In this document: one piece after another, positions 37,776-49,660 of the stretch
Layout: each line of letters begins with the position of its first letter
Numbering within the stretch: position 1 is the first letter of the stretch
Assembly (NCBI GenBank): GCA_016808115.1
Contig: JAEQBH010001390.1
Span: 124,001 to 188,000 of the forward strand
DNA: 64,000 nucleotides
Source: Tetrastigma voinierianum
Lineage: Eukaryota > Streptophyta > Magnoliopsida > Vitales > Vitaceae
Direction: 5' to 3'
Notes under the pieces: generated by a model
Seen by the model: only the letters and a program-made list of their open reading frames with translations
What the model was told of the DNA's origin: nothing
The model's database searches: none
Made by a program: the position numbers and the translations under genes

Positions 37776-38174
37776 ACGAACTCACATAATAATAAGATCA
37801 AACACCTTATGGGCAACCATGAAACAAATAGTAGAGCAAATGATGGAACAAGAAACAGAGAAACAATAAACAGAGAAAGGAGATGGATTTATGAAATATG
37901 AACTTTTTTCTAAGAGAAAAAAAAAACTCCTCGAAAGTTACAAGAATGCATCCCTTAAATAGAAAAAATTAGTCCTAAACATTCTCAACTGCTGCAGCAC
38001 TACACTAACTATCAGAGGCACCACAACACGTAGAGTAATAGCTGAAGTGCAGCAACACGTTTTGATTTATTTGACAAAGCCAACTTGCTGGCTCATAAAC
38101 AAGAGGGCTTCTGAAATAAAATACCATACTTGGTAAAATAAAGCCTAAGTCAATAGTTTAAAATGACTTTGACA
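37776..38174 (-). repeat. copia-6 5' LTR
   Basis: Lies directly upstream of the gag start. A decayed primer-binding site (TGTTTAGAGC for TGGTATCAGAGC) is at about 37,774-37,764. A TATA-like CTATTTAAG is at 37,964-37,956 on the minus strand. The outer end is taken at a TGTCAAAG near 38,174 but is not proven, as the 3' LTR is missing. Confidence 0.55.
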
Positions 38175-38440
38175 AATTGTGGTACTAAATATGCAACAGG
38201 AATTTAGTTTAGGAGGGACATAAATTGACAAACATGAAATTCTAGCCTAATACTATAATATCTTACAAATTCATATGACATAATGAAAAAGCTAGCTTCT
38301 GTACCCACCTCTTTATAAGAAAATAATTTTTACAAAAAAATTTCAGGTGGCCATATGCCACTAGGCATTAGCTAGGTCCGTCATTGGAGAGGATGTAGGA
38401 TTTACAAATGTTGGAGACAAAATGTTTGGTAACCAGAAAG
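38175..38440. other. no gene seen
   Basis: AT-rich flank between the copia-6 LTR and the AT-rich repeat family. Confidence 0.4.
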
Positions 38441-41400
38441 CAAGTTGGAGATAAAATGCCTTGGAGCCTTGGGCTTGGATTTGGGCCTTTATGAGAATGA
38501 TTTGGGTTGGGCTTTGGACCTTTGGTTACAATTTAGAGTCTTCGCTCATAAATTCTATTTTGTATTGTATCAGTTCATCACTATTTGTATTTATTAAAAT
38601 TTAAATTGTGGAAATCGTTAATTGTTATAATAATCTATTTTTAGAAATAGTGAAATGTTCTTCATCAATCAAATAAAAGAAATAAACAACAATAACTATA
38701 GTGGAATTTTCACATTCAAAGCCAGTTGCTCAAATCATCTCTGTAATAAAAAATTAAAAATAAAAATTTATAATATATTGTATATAAATGAATGATTGGT
38801 TTGATAGAAAAGCCCCATATCCTTTTAGGAACTCTGAGTTAAATATCTTTTCATAATAAAATGCATGAATAAATAAATAATTGATAGCAATTATGATGAA
38901 GTTTTTACTTCACTTAACATTACAACATTATGGTATTTATTCCTCCAACACTATGAAATTTAATCGCAAAGAATCATATGAATTTGTTTTTATTATTAAA
39001 TTGGATTATATTACTTGCATCATATTATAAATGAAATGAAAAAGATGAATGATAGTCTTAAGATTTTTTTTTATCGTTGTTCTCATCACCAAACTAAATA
39101 AATTAAAAAAGAAGAATAAATAAGTGGATATATATATAAATAAATAAGTGAGAGTTTATAGAACTTAGTGAATGGAACAAATCCATTAAAAATCTGTGCT
39201 TTCTATCAAATTGAGCCAATCTAATTCAAACTTTATTGATTCAAATAAATGAAGTTGTTCTAACATCTTAATATTTTTATAAAATTGAATGATGTTTAAA
39301 GGAAATTACTAAATCATCCTTTATAAATGACTAAAGAAATAATATGTATAGCGTTCATATCATGAATAAATAAATGATTGGTATGATAGGAAGTATTCGC
39401 GTAATTTTAACTAACTTCCTTGAGTCATGCACTTGTACGCTCCTTCCTCATAATGAATAGCAAATAAACAATTTATATGAATTTGCATAAATTTAATAAT
39501 AGAGCATTTTAATGGTTTGTTCTTATGATTAAATCAAATATTCATGTGTATTCTGTATTATTACTTGAATCAAATTATAAAATGAACTTAAAAGATGATT
39601 GACATTCATACGATCTTTTCTTCTCTTTTTAAATAAATAAATAAGACAATAATAGTTGATGATTGAGATCGATGAGAGAATAAAAAAATTGTTTTTCAAA
39701 TGATTGAAGGGATAGAAAAGATTTTCATTTTTTATGAAATTTAAGGATTGTAGTTGTATACCTTTTTCCCATAATAAATGCATGAATAAATAAATAAGTA
39801 ATTGATATTAACTATGATGAAGTTTAATCGCAAAGTATCATAGAAGCTGTTTTATATATTATTAAATCAATCATATTTATTAGAAATTACTCGAATCATA
39901 TTATAACCTAACGACATTTCCATTTTTTTATCACATTTCTTATCACCAAACTAAATAAATTAAAAAATTTAATAAATAAGTGGTAGTCTAATTGGGAACT
40001 TAGTCATTGAAATAATAACGTCCATTAAAAGTTGTGCTTTCTTCAGTAACAAATTGAATTCGAATCTAATTCAAACTTTATTGATTCAAGTGAACAGTTA
40101 TTCTAAGTTCTTAGAACACTTAGATTTTAATTAATGAATTCTGTTATTCTAATAAAACTTTTTCAATGAATCATGATAGATTCTTCATTTTTACACTTCT
40201 TTCATTATTATATAAATACAAAAATTACAAATAAATAGTAGATAATATGGATGATCGAATTTAATTATAATTATGAGAAATTCACATACCAAAAAACAAA
40301 AACCAAATGAAAACCTAAAGTTAATGAAATGACTCCATACAAGTGGCTAAAAGAAGTTGGATTCCATCATTTCATTCATGGACTTCATTATAAAAAAAAA
40401 AAAAATGAAATGGTTTTATTGAAATATTTAAAATCACGGAACTATTTTTTATTTTAAAATTTTTTTTGGGTCTTAGAGTGGTTAAATGGGGTTTGTTGGT
40501 TGGTCATAACTCAAAAGGTAGTCCCGTTGGTTACATTTCAATCAAGTACATATTCTATTGTATTCAAGAATCAGTCATTATGTGTTTATTAAATTTTTTA
40601 TAATTGTGAAATTCATGGTTAAATCTTACAGTAGTTCATTTGATAGAAATAGCTAGAATGTTTATTTGATCAAATAAAAAATAAACCCCCACAACTATGG
40701 TGAAATTTAGTTTAATGGTGTACACTTACACTTTACTCTCATTAGAAATGAGTAATGTGAAAACGAAATTGGTCAAATCATCTCATAAATGAAAAAAAAA
40801 AAAGTATATAGTTAATTATAAATAAATAAATGATTGGTATGATAGAAACATTCTCTTCTATTTTTTTACTAACTTTGAGTAATTACAATTGTTTGCTCTT
40901 TCCCAAAATAAATAAAAATATTTTTTTATGAATTGTGAGGGTTTGTTATTGTTAAATCAAATCATGTGTATGTTATATTACTCAACCAAAAATTATAACT
41001 GACCTAAAAGATGATAAACAGTCTTACATGATCTCTCTCTATCAATAAATAAATAAGACAACGAAGTTGGATACTGAGATTGATGAAAAAATTATTGTTT
41101 TTACCTAATTCAATTTTTATTCTTTTACTTTTTCTTTTTCTCTCAAGTTGTGAGAAAATAACAAATAAATAGATGCGCAGCTTTGAAATGACAAGCACTC
41201 TAATGGAACTTAGTCATTTGATTAATAACACAATCCATTATAAGTTGTTGTTCTTTATCAAATTGAATCGACCCACTCAATCAAATTAACGTTATTCCTC
41301 CACTACTTAAACAATGACTTTAATTAATAAGTTTTTTTATAGGAATATATAAAACATTAATAATTGCGCCACAAATATTCTGATTCGGGGTCATGAGATC

Positions 41401-41520
41401 ATCTAAGTATAGTTTAAAATACCCATTAGATGAATCTTATTACCCTTTTTTGCAATAATATTATCATAACATCTTAAAAAAATTCTATTGAACCAATCAG
41501 AATTCTAATAAAAGAAAGAA
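38440..41520. repeat. AT-rich diverged repeat family, copies 1-3
   Basis: The same string of landmarks recurs. A GGTTGG..GGTTAC head occurs at 38,490 and 40,490. ATGATTGGTATGATAG-type blocks occur at 38,795, 39,375 and 40,832. ATAAATGCATGAATAAATAAATAA occurs at 38,857 and 39,773, and CACCAAACTAAATAAATTAAAAAA at 39,087 and 39,939. GAACTTAGTCATT..AATCCATTA occurs at 39,160, 40,000 and 41,205, and TAGGAATATA at 41,340. Units are about 600-900 bases and one partial unit is duplicated inside copy 1. A fourth copy is at 43.2-44.8 kb. No coding capacity or LTR structure was seen; identity unknown. Confidence 0.7.
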
Positions 41521-42553
41521 AATAAACCATGTTTACATCAAAAACTTTCATGGACCCAACAATTGGTAATAAAGTTTACTCTTTCAATACAATACTTAGA
41601 TATGTAAGAGATTCGATGTCCAAAGTTGAATCTTTAGGGATAGACTATATTCAAATAATTAAATATTAATATAAAAGGAAATCCTTATAAAATTAAAAGA
41701 AATAAGGCTATAGAGTAAAAAAAGGGATTATGAGTTATTTAAATACAAACTTGCTTGATAATGTATGAAAAATTAAAATTAGAATGGCACTAAATGATCA
41801 TATGATTATTTTGCGATGATATTGATGAAGTGTGTAGATAGTAATTCAAAATGTTAAGATCAATATTGTTTAGAAAGAATGTTTATATTTGTATCTTTAA
41901 ATAATGACATGAAATAAAAATGATTTATAATTTAATAGGAATCAATAACTTATTATAAAGTTGAACTAAATCAGGATAAATTTTTATTAGAAAAATCATA
42001 TATAGAGTGATAAAAGGGAATCAAATTCACATCCTACTATACTGCTTGAATCATCATACAACTGGGGTAAAACTTTTCCATGAACCCTTTCTTCTAGGTT
42101 TTAAGTGAAATAAATAAGCAATTTGCACAAACCCCATAATAAAATTTGATTTCTATCACTCTTTTACGAATAAATAACACATGAACCCATAAAACTATAA
42201 ATAAAAAATCTGTAACATGGACGATCGAATTCAATGATAATTATTCAAAACTTCTCCTCGAACCAAACTTAAACCAGATTTAGTAAAATCAATTATGGGC
42301 AAAATTTTGATTCCATTTTAAAAATCTATAAAAATTCGAAGAAATTTTTTGACTCCATCCATCGCCCAATCTTTTCCATACAAAGAAGAAAACAGAATTA
42401 GTTTGTAGGAATCATTTTTTTATTTTCAATTCTCCAATATTTTGAAGACTTAATGTAGCTGATTGAACAAAAAAAAAGCAAGAACAAGAATTCAACAAAC
42501 AATCAGCTAAAGAAGTTGAAAGTTTGAGACATTAGAGTAGAAGAAAGAGGAAG

Positions 42554-42555
<2 letters not shown>
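41521..42555. other. AT-rich sequence linked to the repeat family
   Basis: Contains GATGGACGATCGAATT-like sequence near 42,215 that echoes 40,245, so it probably belongs to the same repeat. No gene. Confidence 0.4.

Positions 42556-42626
<71 letters not shown>
42556..42626. repeat. (TA)n microsatellite
   Basis: Uninterrupted TA dinucleotides for about 71 bases. A second run of about 30 is at 42,743-42,772, inside the adjacent MITE. Confidence 0.95.
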
Positions 42627-42628
<2 letters not shown>

Positions 42629-42738
42629 TGTGCTGCTTTGTGCTCCTCACTTTCTTTTCTCAGACAGACATTGTGTCTCCAACTATAATCCACAATCCCT
42701 TACATTACTTGCTTTCCTATATTTTATTAAATAATTGA

Positions 42739-42775
<37 letters not shown>

Positions 42776-42829
42776 GAGCACACAATGTCTGTTTGAGAAA
42801 AGTAAGTGAGGGGACACAAAGACTGTACC
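42627..42829. mobile_element. MITE 1, about 203 bp
   Basis: Inverted arms of about 60 bases: left 42,627-42,687, containing CTTTGTGCTCCTCACTTTC and AGACATTGTGT; right 42,771-42,829, containing ACACAATGTCT and GTGAGGGGACACAAAG. Arms match at most positions. The loop holds a (TA)n run. It is flanked on the left by the long TA microsatellite. No coding capacity; superfamily unknown. Confidence 0.75.
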
Positions 42830-42927
42830 TTTGACTTTGATTTTTGGAAAACTTGTGTTTCACTATGTTGATTGAGTAATAACTACAAAAACAAAAATGT
42901 AAAAAGAACGTAATATATATATATAAT

Positions 42928-43163
42928 TTAGTATCATTTCATACAAAATAATTATATTTAAGGTATGATAAAACCTAAGTTTACTTTAATAAATTATAGG
43001 TATTACCTTGATACTATTTATTATGGTAGTATCTAAGACATTAAGGTAATACCTATAATTTATTAAGATAGTAATTGTGATATTAAAGTAATACCTGTAA
43101 TTTATTAGGTAGTACCTGGTTACTATCATATTTGAAACATAATTATTTTCTATGAAACTATGT
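42928..43163. mobile_element. MITE 2 with internal palindrome, about 236 bp
   Basis: Outer inverted arms of about 45 bases (left ends in AAAATAATTATATTTAAGG, right begins ATATTTGAAACATAATTATTTT). Inside is a perfect 22-24 base inverted repeat: AATAAATTATAGGTATTACC at 42,988-43,008 faces GGTAATACCTATAATTTATT at 43,044-43,064. A third, direct copy (GTAATACCTGTAATTTATTA) lies at 43,088-43,107. Confidence 0.8.
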
Positions 43164-43219
43164 TGAATCATATATTTTACATTATTTATACATTTCTTAC
43201 AATTATTCTTAAATCAATG

Positions 43220-44825
43220 AATTGAAATACAAGTTTTCCTATAGTTTTTGCCTTTGTTGACAATGATTTGGATTGAGCTTGTGGGTTGGTCATAATTCAA
43301 AAGTAGATCCTTTGGTTACTCTTCAAAATTTGCCTATGAATTCTATTGTATTGAAAGAGAATCGGTCCTCACTATTATATATGTATCATCAAAATTTGAA
43401 AATCATGGTTAAATCTTATGTTCTGAATTTATTTTTTAGAATCTAGTTGGTTCCAAAGAATTTATATTCTAATTGCCAGAAAGAATTCAATATATCTTTT
43501 CGGTTTCAAATGTATCAATTTATATTATTACTACGTCAAGTGGTCTTCCTATAATGTGGCTCCTCTAGTCACCATACTGACAGGATGTCATGGGGAGCAG
43601 AAGATGTAGTGGAAGTTATGACAACGGAGTTTGCGATAAATTTCTTCATATGCCATCTCTCACGTTTTTATCTTACTAAGTCTCCAAGGGCCTTTATGTT
43701 GTTACTCGATTTCCATTACTTTATCTTACTAGGTCGAGTGATGAGATGATCAGCTTTCGGTTCTCGAACTCGATGCCTGACATGGCCAAGATGATGTGGG
43801 GAGTAGTGTGATATAACGCCCTCATGAAAGTACCCAATGTGTAATTGATAGGTGTTGGGCTTGATGCCTAGGGCTCGAACTCCTTGACCATTCAGGTATC
43901 TCATGTGAGATTAGACTTATCCCAATTCCACTAAACGCATTTATTCAATTGAATAAAGAAATAACCACCAATAACCATGGTGGAATTTAGTTACACGGAG
44001 TGCCTATTAATGGCTCACTCTTATTGTAAAATTAAATTATATGCTCAAATCATCTCAGAAGTAAATAAATAGTTCATCATAAGCAAAATTAATGACCAGT
44101 ATAGAAAAGTTTTTCTTTTCTTTCTAACTTTGAATTATTAAACCTGTATTTTCTTTCTCAGAAGAAATGAATTAATAAACATATAGATAATATCGAGCAA
44201 TGATGAAATTTAGTCATCACATTCAAGTTTACAAAAGTTTATTCTTATTAGCCAATTAGATCAAATATAAATTGAATTACTAGAATCATATCATCATAAA
44301 CTGACAAAAAGATGACAGATTATCTTATGTCTTCCTAGCTATCTTTCAAAATAGATAAATATATAAGATAAAATTAGTTGACATCGATACTAATGAAAAG
44401 AGATTATTTTCTATTTCTCAACATTATTTTTTGTCATAGTTGTCATCGATCAGTCAAACTAAATAATAAAAGATGAGTATTCAAATAATTGGATTAGTCC
44501 TATATAGAAGAAAACGTGGTCATTGGAATTAATAATTCATTAAAAACATGTTCTTTTCTATCAAATTCAATTTTTTTATTCATTAAAATTACGAAAGTTG
44601 CACTGTCTACTTAAAAAAGTATTTTTAGTGAACTCCTATATAGGAATATAATACTAATATAAAAATATTCAAAAATAAAATTGATTTAGACTCCGAAGAT
44701 TCATCTATTTAATTTAATAAATGTTCCATTAATGAATCTCATTACTTCATGTATTCTTTTGCAAATAATACCATGAGATCTTAAAATTTTCAAGTTAAAA
44801 TCACCAATTAACATTCCCATAAATG
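43220..44825. repeat. AT-rich repeat family, copy 4
   Basis: The head GGGTTGGTCATAATTCAAAAG at 43,280 matches GGTTGGTCATAACTCAAAAG at 40,500. The body resumes at about 43,940 (AACCATGGTGGAATTTAGTT) through CAAACTAAAT (44,455), TCATTGGAATTAATAATTCATTA (44,520) and TAGGAATATA (44,641) to about 44,820. It is interrupted at 43,450-43,935. Its right end meets the truncated copia-1. Confidence 0.65.
43450..43935. other. insertion of unknown origin in repeat copy 4
   Basis: About 480 bases absent from the other copies and of higher GC. It contains a minus-strand frame of 62 codons (43,904-43,716) that matches nothing known to me. It has a short internal repeat, TTTATCTTACTA, at 43,669 and 43,720. 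It could be a foreign fragment or a non-coding element. Confidence 0.45.
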
Positions 44826-45650
44826 AGGTTATTTTTACATTAGTTGTTTCTAAAAATTGGGACATTCAACAGATAGATATTAAGGCATCTACAATCAGAA
44901 TTATTTTTATGTTAGTTGTTTCTAAAAATTGGGACATTCCACAGATAGATATTAAAAATGCATTCTTAAATGGTGCCCTACATGAAGATGTTTTTATGGC
45001 TAAACCAGAGGGATTTGTGGACTCTACTAAGCCTACATATGTTTGCACGTCATAAAGCTTTGCATGGCTTAAAGTAAGCTCCACGAGCTTGGTTTGAAAA
45101 ATTAAAGGGTTCTCTCTCTTATTTCAAAATTTGCTCGACACTCTCTCTCTTCTTTGCACACAAGGACAACTGACCTATCTTTCTTGGTATATGTAGATGA
45201 GATACATTTTGATTACTGGAGAAAATTTGATGATGATATTCAACAGTATTATTAAGGATTTGAATATCCATTTTGCCCTCAAAACTTGTCCTTGTAAGTT
45301 ATATTTGGGTTTGAAGCTATTCGAAGCCTTCAGCTTACATCTTAGCCAAACCAAATATGTGCCATTGATCTCCTTCTACAAAGACAACCCATCAAGGCTG
45401 TTGTTTCTACCATAATGTTTGTGACACTTCAAAATTGTCTCTCCATGACAGTGTGCACCGCTTGATGCTCCATCTCTTACAGCTAATAGTAGGAGATTTC
45501 ATCTTGCATACTCTTTTTCGTCAATCGCCTCAGTCAATACTAGCACCAACTCTTGCTGCTGGAAGGCATGCAAGAGAGTACTGTGTTACATTAACGGCAC
45601 CATCTCCTTTGGTTTAAAATTTCGTTCAGCACAGATTATGAATCTTGAAG
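44826..45650 (+). pseudogene. copia-1 (host): reverse transcriptase, 5'-truncated
   Basis: Plus-strand copia RT beginning mid-domain. It reads TIRIIFMLVVSKNWDI, DIKNAFLNGALHEDVFMAKP (44,948-45,005), PEGFVDSTKPTYVC, LVYVDEI at 45,184-45,204 (YVDD changed to YVDE), and KACKRVLCYINGTISFGLKF with NLEGH at about 45,570-45,655. It stops there because copia-2 is inserted. RNase H resumes at 52,525. Gag, protease and integrase are missing: the 5' edge meets AT-rich repeat DNA. Stops and frameshifts are present, so it is inactive. Confidence 0.9.
44829..44972 (+). repeat. 72-bp tandem duplication in copia-1 RT
   Basis: TTAGTTGTTTCTAAAAATTG occurs at about 44,840 and again 72 bases later, and both copies run on through CAGATAGATATTAA. 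72 bases is 24 codons, so the duplication keeps frame. It sits exactly at the truncated edge. Confidence 0.85.
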
Positions 45651-46144
45651 GTCATTGATTTATGCTCTCTGTGTTGAATCTAAATCGTCGATCGTTAACC
45701 CTAATTAATAAATTGCTATGTGATCCCAAGCTACTTCATTGGGGATGACGTGTTCCATTTAACTCGATTATTAAGACATAAACATTTGCACCCCATTTAT
45801 CGGGTCTATGTGTTATAAAACCCAAAGAGTAAGCAGTGCTAAGCAGCCTATAAAATACATCAAGTTACTGCCTCTCCATGGTTTAGAGTTTTACTTGCCT
45901 GTGTCTATAAAAAACACCTCGAGAGAAACAAACCAAAAAGTTTCATGTTTTTCTAAATCTGGGCTTCTTTAATCACCAAGTGCGCCCACACGTTGCATCC
46001 TGTCACAAAAAGAGAGAATACTTGAAGGTCCTCAGACTTAAAAGATTTTCGCACTACTACAAGTTAGTACATAGGTGATGAAAATATATCTATCATACAT
46101 CGTATTTAATCACATTCCTGCTTTCCACAGATGAGATTCCTTCA
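45651..46144 (+). repeat. copia-2 5' LTR, about 494 bp
   Basis: Matches 52,028-52,521 along its whole length. Shared blocks are GATTTATGCTC, CCATTTAACT then GATTATTAAGA, GTTATAAAACCC, TCTATAAAAA then CACCTCGAGAGAAAC (TATA and start region), GCACTACTACAAGTTAGTA and GTGATGAAAATATATCTATC. Both copies are the same length by my count. The primer site follows at once. LTRs are clearly diverged, so the insertion is old. Confidence 0.85.
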
Positions 46145-46145
46145 A

Positions 46146-46158
46146 TTGGCATCGTGAG
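46146..46158 (+). promoter_or_regulatory. copia-2 primer-binding site (decayed)
   Basis: TGGCATCGTGAG for TGGTATCAGAGC, complementary to the initiator-Met tRNA 3' end, directly after the LTR. Confidence 0.6.
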
Positions 46159-47588
46159 TAATCGGTTGAATCAGGTGTGTGATAGATTGAATCCATAATT
46201 TTATTTCTCACGTATGATGAAGGGCTAGATGGTATGGCATCTAGGATTCTATTATTATGTTATTTATACTTTTGTATTATGAATGAACGATTTGGTTTGC
46301 CTTAATCCACTTTTCTGCATTTTGCTTGTATATTTTTTTTGGGGATGTAACAAGGAGGCTAATCATAAGATTGAAGTTTCTCCTTGATTTAGAGGCTAAT
46401 CACAAGATTAGGTTTCTCCTTGGATTTATTTATTTATTTATTTTTCTCAATTTTTTTATATGTAAATTCGGATTTATTATAAAAATGTAAAAGGGGTGTC
46501 AGCAGTTGTCGAACGGGCTGATTTTTCAGTAGGGTGGTTCCTCAGACAGTGCCTCTACCTCTCGTAAAATTTTCGTGGCAATCCGAGTTTTGTGGCGGCC
46601 TGGCAAGGCTGCATTCAAGAGGACATGTTGAAGCATGCGCGACCAAAATTAAAAGCTCACTCCTAAATTTCGCCTCACCCTACGGACTTACAAGAACCAA
46701 GTTAAAAGAAGAAGTACGTGGTTAGATATCAAGTTAGCTTCTTGGGTCTCATTGGGCTTGTAATTTTCTTTTTCTAGGAAACCACGATTAGCCTATTAAT
46801 TATTCTATATTATAATTGTTTAAATTATATGGATATAACATGTGATATGTGCTTAACATGCCATTTATAATAGGTGGTGCCATATAATTGCATCATTTGA
46901 TACATACATGTGCATAATAATATTTGTTTTATCTAGATAATATTATTATGGAAAACCCAATTAATTAATAATAAAATATCGAATTCGCGAAGGTTAAAAA
47001 ATTAATTTAATTTTAATTTAACTGCGCTCCATTAAGGGTCCAATAATAAATGGTTATGTGATACCCCAACGGATAAAGTATGGCCTGATTTTATTGGATT
47101 GATCTAAAATAATTTCAAATAATAAGATTGTATGGCCCAACGCCGACAATGCTTGGGATATTAAAGATAATTTTGAAATTAAAATTAATGGTTATTACAT
47201 CTAATTTTAATAATATTAATAACCCTCCCAACGAGGCTCAACGTTATTACAAGTCACCAAAAGAATATTGTCACTGCTGTTTTTTCAAAAATCCTACTCT
47301 TTGAATGGTGTGTTAGTGTTATCTAAAAGAAGACTCGTCTAAGTGAGGTAGGTTTGGCGAGCCGCACCCACCTCACATTTCCTCGAGCTAACTTAGTGTA
47401 GACACTGCACATGTACCATGTTCAAAGTTTAGTTTATTACAAATGTTCCTGCCCAACGTAGTATTTGTAATTTGGAACTAAATTATTGTTGCACAAACAT
47501 TAAATAATAAGTAGTTTAAGGGATCTACATATTTGTATGTTTGTCAGGTGGATTACGTGTTAATATATGTGCTTTTTTAAATTTTAAA
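46159..47588 (+). other. copia-2 long leader
   Basis: About 1.4 kb between primer site and gag start, unusually long. It contains a 38-bp tandem duplication (GAGGCTAATCAYAAGATT at 46,356 and 46,393) and an open frame of 63 codons at 46,534-46,725 with no known match. The second half is AT-rich. The leader might include an old insertion. Confidence 0.5.
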
Positions 47589-48400
47589 ATGGCATCTTAA
47601 TCCTCTCGCCATAATTTTCGGGAGCTTTCAAAGCCATCGATGGAAATAACTACGACCTATGGAAAACCACCTTTTCATTGTCCTTTGATTTTGAGAGAAT
47701 AAAATTCATTACAACAACTCGAAACCCCAAGAGCTTCATCGCACGCCGTATGAAACTAAGAAGTTACCATAGACAAGAACTGCAAACACGGCGCCGTCGT
47801 TATATTCTTGCCATTGGCAACACCGCGAAAGCAAATTAATGATCCGAGAGTGTATTAAATAATTCGCACTCTGGGGATGATAAGTTTACAGCAAGAAGAT
47901 CGCTAGACAAGCGTGCCCATAAAGCACCAATGAACACTCTCGTATGACCTGAGGAAATGTGCTGACCATTGTCTAAAAAATGATGGGGCACATCAAGATC
48001 AAGTGAGGTGATGGGGCTGTTGGGATTAAGAGATGAAGATCGACTTGATCCTGTGAATCTCAACCCAATAGCTTTGGTCAACAGCTTCAAATTGAATTAT
48101 AATATGAACAAACCTAAGCTTACTCCTATTGAACTTACGCATCCAGCCAGAGGCCGGTGTCCTCGTGAAAGCCAGTGGTCGCTTAATATGCCGAAAGTTC
48201 TTCATAACCTAAAGGGAACCCATATGAAAGAAGAACAAAAGCGTATGAAATAGGGTCCAAATTTTTCAAACCAATCGCAATGAAGAAGTCGTAAAGGCAA
48301 GTGCTTCGCGGACGTAAAGCGCCACTGAAGGCTGATCGCTTCAAACTAGGGAAGCCGGGTAGTATAATGTTGTCGAGGTTTGTTTAAGGGAGAATTACAA
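47589..48400 (+). pseudogene. copia-2 gag
   Basis: ATG at 47,589 followed by a stop after three codons (MAS then TAA). Gag traces follow in shifted frames: YDLW-like sequence near 47,650, then FKLNYNMNKPKLTPIELTH at about 48,087-48,145 (family: F-x-L-N-Y-N-M-N-K), then HMKEEQKRMK at 48,222-48,250. The CCHC knuckle expected at about 48,300 is not readable. The 84-codon antisense frame at 48,090-47,836 is a shadow. Confidence 0.8.
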
Positions 48401-49660
48401 TGATAAATGGATCATCGATTCAGGAGCCACTAACCATGCTTGTTACTCTTTGTAGTGGTTCAAACAAAGCAAACACCTCAAGAAAGACAGCTGAAGTCGG
48501 GAAACGGGAATATGTTCCGAATGGCAAGTAGATCTAGTTTGGTTATGCTTTGAATAATAAGACTTTATGTTTATCGCACTGCTGGCTTAATCCTTATCAA
48601 GAGGAATTGGTTTTGTTAGTTGTTTAGCTGAAACATGGTTTAACAAGGCAGCTTTAATTCTCGCTTCAATAAAGAGTAATAACGCTTTATTTGTCTTATT
48701 ATTGATAAATGGCGTTTATATTTTTAACTCCTATGTCCTATAGTATTAATGCTATTGAAAATAATCGATGATGAGCAATTTTTATCTAAGAAAAGTGAAG
48801 GTTTCAAATGAAACCATATGTGTACACTACTGGTCATATTAATTCGGTGTAATTCATGTCGTTAAAAGTGGAATTTTAAATTCCTTGATCTTTGAACCTA
48901 TACCAAAGATGTGAATCATGCTTAGAAGGTAAATGACAAAGAGGCCCTTCTCATGCCAAAGGAAATCGTACACTATACAGCTTGAATTGGTACACACCTA
49001 CAGGTTGTGGACCAATGAGCGTTTCAAGCTCAGGTGTATGAGTATTTCATCACATTTCACTAATGACTACTCAAGATATGGTTATGTTTACCTAATGCGC
49101 GTATAAGTCCTAAGTTTTATAAATTTCGGCAGTATAAGATCATACAGTAAAAGCTATCAGGCCCATATCGCTTTGGCCCCACCGAGCTGAATACTGTCAG
49201 AGTTCAAGTCTTACTTAGCTTCGCAGGGATAATATCTCAATTATCATCTCCTAGAACGCCAAGAAAAACAGTCTCTTAAAGAGAACAGTAATCCCTTTAG
49301 ATATATGGTGGTCTCATGCTGTGCTTTATTCATCATTAAGCTCCACTGCTCGGGATATACCTTAGAAACAAATAAGATACATACTAAATTTAGTTCGCCT
49401 AAATCAAGCTTCAAAGACACCCAATGTAATTATGTGTGGAAAGGGCGCAAGCCCGCCAACCATATTAGGATTCGGGGGTGCTCCAAAGACACGCCTTGGT
49501 ACGTAAAAACAACAAAAAGTCAACTTAACATAAATGCGGAAACATATTACCTAAGGGAACGAGAGGTGAATATTCTATAACTAAAGGAAAGAAGGTGATA
49601 GTGAGTACTGCCTTTCTTAGAAGAGGATTATATGAACAATTTTAAACCTAAGAGTAAAGT
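48401..49660 (+). pseudogene. copia-2 protease and integrase
   Basis: WIIDSGATNHAC at 48,408-48,443 is an intact copia protease catalytic motif. Further decayed protease follows to about 48,900. Integrase shows TKRPF at 48,938, DYSRYGYVYLM at 49,065-49,097 (the start of the core around the first catalytic Asp), WKGRKPANHIRIRGCS at 49,437-49,484 (usual W-N-G-R-K-P-S-L-x-H-x-R-I-W-G-C), and an STAFL-type end at about 49,605. Part of the core between 49,130 and 49,400 is scrambled or deleted, so catalytic residues two and three are not seen. Confidence 0.85.

Noticed and set aside
44866..45084. 72-codon minus-strand frame
   Set aside because: Antisense shadow of the copia-1 reverse transcriptase.
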